From positions 10,890 through 74,889 of the forward strand of contig DASUGH010000035.1 of NCBI GenBank assembly GCA_036274155.1: a stretch of DNA of 64,000 bases, read 5' to 3'. Source of the DNA: Gp6-AA40 sp036274155. Lineage in GTDB: Bacteria; Acidobacteriota; Vicinamibacteria; Vicinamibacterales; UBA2999. Position numbers and translations under genes: made by a program. Positions 61,479-64,000 of the stretch are shown piece after piece (position 1 is the stretch's first letter; each line of letters begins with the position of its first letter). The notes beneath the pieces are model-generated. The model ran no database searches, was not told the DNA's origin, and worked only from the letters and a program-made list of their open reading frames with translations.

Positions 61479-61672
61479 AGCCGACGGCCGTGCAGCCTGC
61501 GCACCTCGTTCACGATCAGCGAGGCGTGAGTATTGGGGAGCATGTGACCGCGGTTCCACCTGCAGGGAGAGCCGGAGGGCCGAAACCAATCGCCGGGGAC
61601 CAGAGCGGAGCGGCGGCCAGGACGCCGGGCAGACCGAGCAGGGTTCCGACAGCCGCGACCCCGGAACTTCAT
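61472..61672 (-). CDS. possible 66-residue ORF coupled to the ribbon-helix-helix gene
   Basis: An ATG at 61672 overlaps the stop of the ribbon-helix-helix gene as ATGA, the usual coupling geometry here, and opens 66 codons ending inside the convergent oxygenase gene. The product is Arg/Pro-rich with no domain and no hydrophobic core, so this may be chance. The rest of 61479-61668 shows nothing else. Confidence 0.2.
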   Translation of the reverse strand: MKFRGRGCRNPARSARRPGRRSALVPGDWFRPSGSPCRWNRGHMLPNTHASLIVNEVRRLHGRRLQ

Positions 61673-61890
61673 GACGCGTCACCCTCGTCACTCACGTTCG
61701 GTCCGCCGCGGGCGGAACCGTCGGACGCTGAGGCGGGCGCCTGCGGCGCGCGCCCTGCCCGACGGAGGGCATCGCGCAGCAGGTATTCGATCTGACCGTT
61801 CAGGCTGCGCAGGTCGTCGTTGGCCCAGCGCTGAACGGCCTCGAGCACGCGTGCATCGATACGAAGCAGGAAGGACTTCCGATCCGCCAC
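61669..61890 (-). CDS. Arc-like ribbon-helix-helix DNA-binding protein
   Basis: The 73-residue protein starts KSFLLRIDARVLEAVQRWANDDLRSLNGQIEYLLRDALRRAG, a clear MetJ/Arc ribbon-helix-helix: one beta strand with alternating exposed residues (FLLRID), then two helices. A Ser/Gly-rich tail follows. It would bind DNA as a dimer. It starts 6 nt after the SPFH gene, so they share an mRNA; this SPFH plus Arc-like pairing recurs in many bacteria. It may regulate its own operon. Confidence 0.85.
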   Translation of the reverse strand: MADRKSFLLRIDARVLEAVQRWANDDLRSLNGQIEYLLRDALRRAGRAPQAPASASDGSARGGPNVSDEGDAS

Positions 61891-61896
61891 ACGACC

Positions 61897-62784
61897 CTAT
61901 TGATGAATGGTTCCCGTGTTCACGATGGGCTGTGCCGCTCTCTCGCCGCACAGCACGACGAGCAGATTGCTGACCATCGCCGCCCTGCGCTCTTCGTCGA
62001 GCTTCACGATCTCCTTGTGCGACAACATCTCGAGCGCCATCTCCACCATGCCGACCGCACCCTGGACGATGCGTTCGCGGGCGGCGATGATCGCCCCCGC
62101 CTGCTGCCGCTGCAGCATCGCCGCGGCGATCTCGGGTGCATAGGCAAGGTGGCTGATGCGCGCCTCGAGGACCTCCACGCCGGCCTTCTGGAGCCGCTGC
62201 TGCACTTCCTGCTTCAGGTGATCGGCCACGGTCGCCGTACTCCCGCGCAGCGAGACCACCGCGTCATCGTGCGCATCGTAGGGATAGCTCGTGGCCGCAT
62301 TGCGGAGCGCCGCCTCGCTCTGCACGTGGACGTAGTTCTCATAGTTGTCGACCTCGAACGACGCCTCCGCCGTCTCGACGACGCGCCATACCACGACGGC
62401 GGCGATTTCGATCGGGTTGCCGTCGGCGTCGTTGACCTTCAGATGGGAGCTCTCGAAGTTGCGAACGCGCAGCGAAATCGCCTTCTTGCTGACGAACGGA
62501 TTGGTCCAGCGCAGTCCGGGGTGTTTGGCCGTCCCGACGTAGTCGCCGAAGAGCTGCAGCACGCGCGCCGAGTTCGGCGCCACCATGAAGAACCCCTTCA
62601 GCAGGAGCAGCTCCGAGACGCCCAGGAGCAGGGCGGCTATGACGAGCAGAGCGCGTATGCCGTCCGGCAGCTCCGGCGAGCTGGCAGCGGTCACGAACAG
62701 CCCGAAGATCACCAGGGGAAGGAGCAAGACGACGAGCAGGACTGGGATCCCCGGCAGACCGTTGCGTTCACGTTCGCGGATCAT
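61897..62784 (-). CDS. SPFH/band-7 domain membrane protein
   Basis: The 295-residue protein has two N-terminal membrane segments (IPVLLVVLLLPLVIFGLFVTA; ALLVIAALLLGVSELLLL). The SPFH domain follows (GFFMVAPNSARVLQLFGDYVGTAKHPGLRWTNPFVSKKAISLRVRNFE, VVVWRVVETAEASFEVDNYENYVH). A helical segment (LKQEVQQRLQKAGVEVLEARISHLAYAPEIAAAMLQRQQA) typical of stomatin/HflK-like proteins then leads to a short tail. It should oligomerise in the membrane as a microdomain or protease-associated scaffold. It is the first gene of a unit with the ribbon-helix-helix gene and is divergent from the methylase gene. Confidence 0.92.
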   Translation of the reverse strand: MIRERERNGLPGIPVLLVVLLLPLVIFGLFVTAASSPELPDGIRALLVIAALLLGVSELLLLKGFFMVAPNSARVLQLFGDYVGTAKHPGLRWTNPFVSKKAISLRVRNFESSHLKVNDADGNPIEIAAVVVWRVVETAEASFEVDNYENYVHVQSEAALRNAATSYPYDAHDDAVVSLRGSTATVADHLKQEVQQRLQKAGVEVLEARISHLAYAPEIAAAMLQRQQAGAIIAARERIVQGAVGMVEMALEMLSHKEIVKLDEERRAAMVSNLLVVLCGERAAQPIVNTGTIHQ

Positions 62785-62962
62785 CGTTGCCCTCCATGAA
62801 ATCTTTTAGATTTCAATTTGATATCACCTACGTATACGGCCGAGCAAGCCAAATCGTTCTGCGAAAAGTTCGGGCGCAGGATTCGCCCAGAAGGAAGCGG
62901 CCAGAGAACTGCGGATGTCGAGAATATGAGTGCGACGGGCGAATGCCCCAGAGCGCATCCTG

Positions 62963-62991
62963 TTGGCACCGTGATCCCATTCCGATATAAA
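62963..62991 (+). promoter_or_regulatory. sigma-70-type promoter for the DNA adenine methylase
   Basis: TTGGCA (62963-62968) and TATAAA (62986-62991) are separated by 17 nt, an excellent vegetative promoter. The predicted start point near 62998 would leave a leader of only about 5 nt before the ATG at 63003, so the AAAAGGG upstream would not be transcribed. Confidence 0.55.
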
Positions 62992-63002
62992 AGGGCGTGC
63001 CG

Positions 63003-63998
63003 ATGCACGCTTCTTCAGCGCCGCGCGTGTCTCCGCTCCTGAAGTGGGCCGGCGGCAAGCGCCAGCTGCTTCCCGTGCTCTCGGAGCACTACCCCGCGGG
63101 GTTTCGCCGGTATTTCGAGCCGTTCTTTGGAAGCGGGGCCGTCTTCTTCGATCTGCTCAATCGGGGCCGCCTCACCGACGTGCCGGTGCGGCTCTCGGAC
63201 GCGAACCCGGACCTGGTGGGCTGTTACCGCGCCGTCCGTGACCGGACGGATGCCGTCATCGCCGAGCTGCAGCGGCTCGAGCGCGAGCACCAGCGTTACG
63301 GTGACGCCTGCTACTACGACGTGAGGGACAGTCGGTTCAACCCGGCGCGGCTGGCACTGCTCGAACTCGGCGCGGCGGCGGCCGCCGACGGGTACACGGC
63401 AGAACTGGCGGCAATGCTGGTGTTCCTGAACCGGACGGGATTCAACGGCCTCTTCCGGCTGAACCGGCGTGGAGCCTTCAACGTGCCGGCGGGACGGTAC
63501 GCCAACCCGCGGATCTGCGACGCGGGCAATATCGCCGCGGTCGCCGCGGCGTTCCGCCAGCCGGGTGTCACGTTCGACTGCCGGGCATTCGACGACGCGA
63601 TGGCGGAGGCGGGAGCGGGCGACTTCATCTACTGCGACCCGCCCTACGAACCACTCAGCCCCACTGCCAGCTTCGCGCAGTACACGGCCGGTGGGTTCAC
63701 CATGTTCGACCAGGCGCGGCTGCTGCGCACCGTGGTCGCCGCCTCGACGCGCGGCGCGTTCGTGGTGGTGTCGAATTCGAGCGCACCTGCCATCGCGCGC
63801 GAGTACCAGGGAGCAGCCGCCCGTCGAGCGCAGCTCACGATGACCTACGTGCCCGCACGGCGCGCGATCAACTCGCGCGGCTCGTCGCGAGGGACGGTCA
63901 ACGAGGTCATCATGTCGAACGTACACCGCCTGGCGGAGGTGAAACCGCGGATGGCCCGCATGACGGCCGCGGCGCCGCGCAAACACCGGTCCGCCTGA
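63003..63998 (+). CDS. DNA adenine methylase (Dam/D12 class)
   Basis: The 331-residue N6-adenine methyltransferase has LLKWAGGKRQLLP, the SAM-binding FEPFFGSGAVFFDLL, the catalytic DPPY at 212-215 (IYCDPPYEPL), and LVFLNRTGFNGLFRLNRRGAFNVP, all in the D12/Dam order. A C-terminal Arg-rich tail extends past the domain. No restriction gene is visible on the left and the window ends two bases after the stop, so orphan status is unproven. The start is ATG 63003; a GTG at 62997 is in the same frame. Confidence 0.93.
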   Translation: MHASSAPRVSPLLKWAGGKRQLLPVLSEHYPAGFRRYFEPFFGSGAVFFDLLNRGRLTDVPVRLSDANPDLVGCYRAVRDRTDAVIAELQRLEREHQRYGDACYYDVRDSRFNPARLALLELGAAAAADGYTAELAAMLVFLNRTGFNGLFRLNRRGAFNVPAGRYANPRICDAGNIAAVAAAFRQPGVTFDCRAFDDAMAEAGAGDFIYCDPPYEPLSPTASFAQYTAGGFTMFDQARLLRTVVAASTRGAFVVVSNSSAPAIAREYQGAAARRAQLTMTYVPARRAINSRGSSRGTVNEVIMSNVHRLAEVKPRMARMTAAAPRKHRSA

Positions 63999-64000
63999 AG

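Overview
The window is GC-rich, gene-dense bacterial DNA with Gram-negative features: PpiD/SurA-type and FKBP folding factors, SppA, a complete MreBCD-PBP2-RodA wall-elongation operon, and many secreted or membrane-anchored proteins. Tandem DUF1800 proteins, archaeal-type tetrahydromethanopterin (H4MPT) C1 genes, an mxaRSACKL-like operon and abundant intergenic short tandem repeats fit an uncultured soil Acidobacteriota lineage (Vicinamibacteria-like). That placement is inference: no rRNA gene is present. I see no tRNA, rRNA, insertion sequence, prophage or CRISPR array.

Layout. 1-3.7 kb: two tandem DUF1800 genes, the first cut by the window edge. 4.0-7.8 kb (minus): a C1 cluster read as fae, mtdB, DUF1464 kinase-like, ATP-grasp ligase. 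8.1-9.9 kb: a HAD hydrolase with a probable CTG start, a receiver lacking its phospho-acceptor Asp, and a gamma-glutamylcyclotransferase-like protein. 10-14.7 kb (minus): two ABC-2 exporter ATPase/permease pairs and an anchored protein, largely translationally coupled. 14.9-18 kb (minus): mtnA, tsaD, YjbQ, NUDIX. 18.2-22.3 kb: a 1,367-residue protein made of a pseudo-receiver, a very long coiled coil, one membrane segment and three PEGA repeats. 22.4-25 kb (minus): nucleoside salvage (pdp, punA, cdd). 25.2-27.9 kb (plus): MGMT, then an ECF sigma / zinc anti-sigma / DUF4097 operon. 27.9-34.2 kb: two secreted alkaline-phosphatase-superfamily enzymes around an unknown secreted protein. 34.2-35.2 kb: a lone fhcD/ftr. 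35.4-43.9 kb (minus): diguanylate cyclase, mreB, mreC, mreD, mrdA, rodA, rng. 44.1-49.8 kb: PpiD-like PPIase, SppA, FKBP, an RlmD/TrmA-type RNA methyltransferase. 49.9-56.2 kb (minus): six genes in the order MoxR, DUF58, MxaA-like, VWA, MxaK-like, VWA, matching mxaRSACKL. 56.4-61.5 kb (plus): MHS-type transporter, zinc alcohol dehydrogenase, CoA-acylating aldehyde dehydrogenase, 2OG-Fe(II) oxygenase. 61.5-64 kb: a SPFH/ribbon-helix-helix pair and a Dam-type methylase.

How the genes work together. Fae and MtdB catalyse the first H4MPT-linked steps of formaldehyde oxidation. Ftr/FhcD acts later, and the mxa-like operon is of the type used to mature PQQ methanol dehydrogenase. Together they suggest methanol or formaldehyde oxidation capacity, although no mxaF/xoxF, mch or fhcABC lies in the window. 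The DUF1464 and ATP-grasp genes, locked between C1 genes and sharing archaeal relatives, are candidates for making or modifying the C1 carriers.

The main unexplained structure is a set of short tandem arrays with strict 7-nt, 7/8-nt or 9-nt periods. They sit exactly at gene boundaries: against start and stop codons, at both ends of the mxa-like operon, and as a large inverted pair before the alcohol dehydrogenase. One 9-nt family also occurs inside the coding sequence of the ATP-grasp gene.
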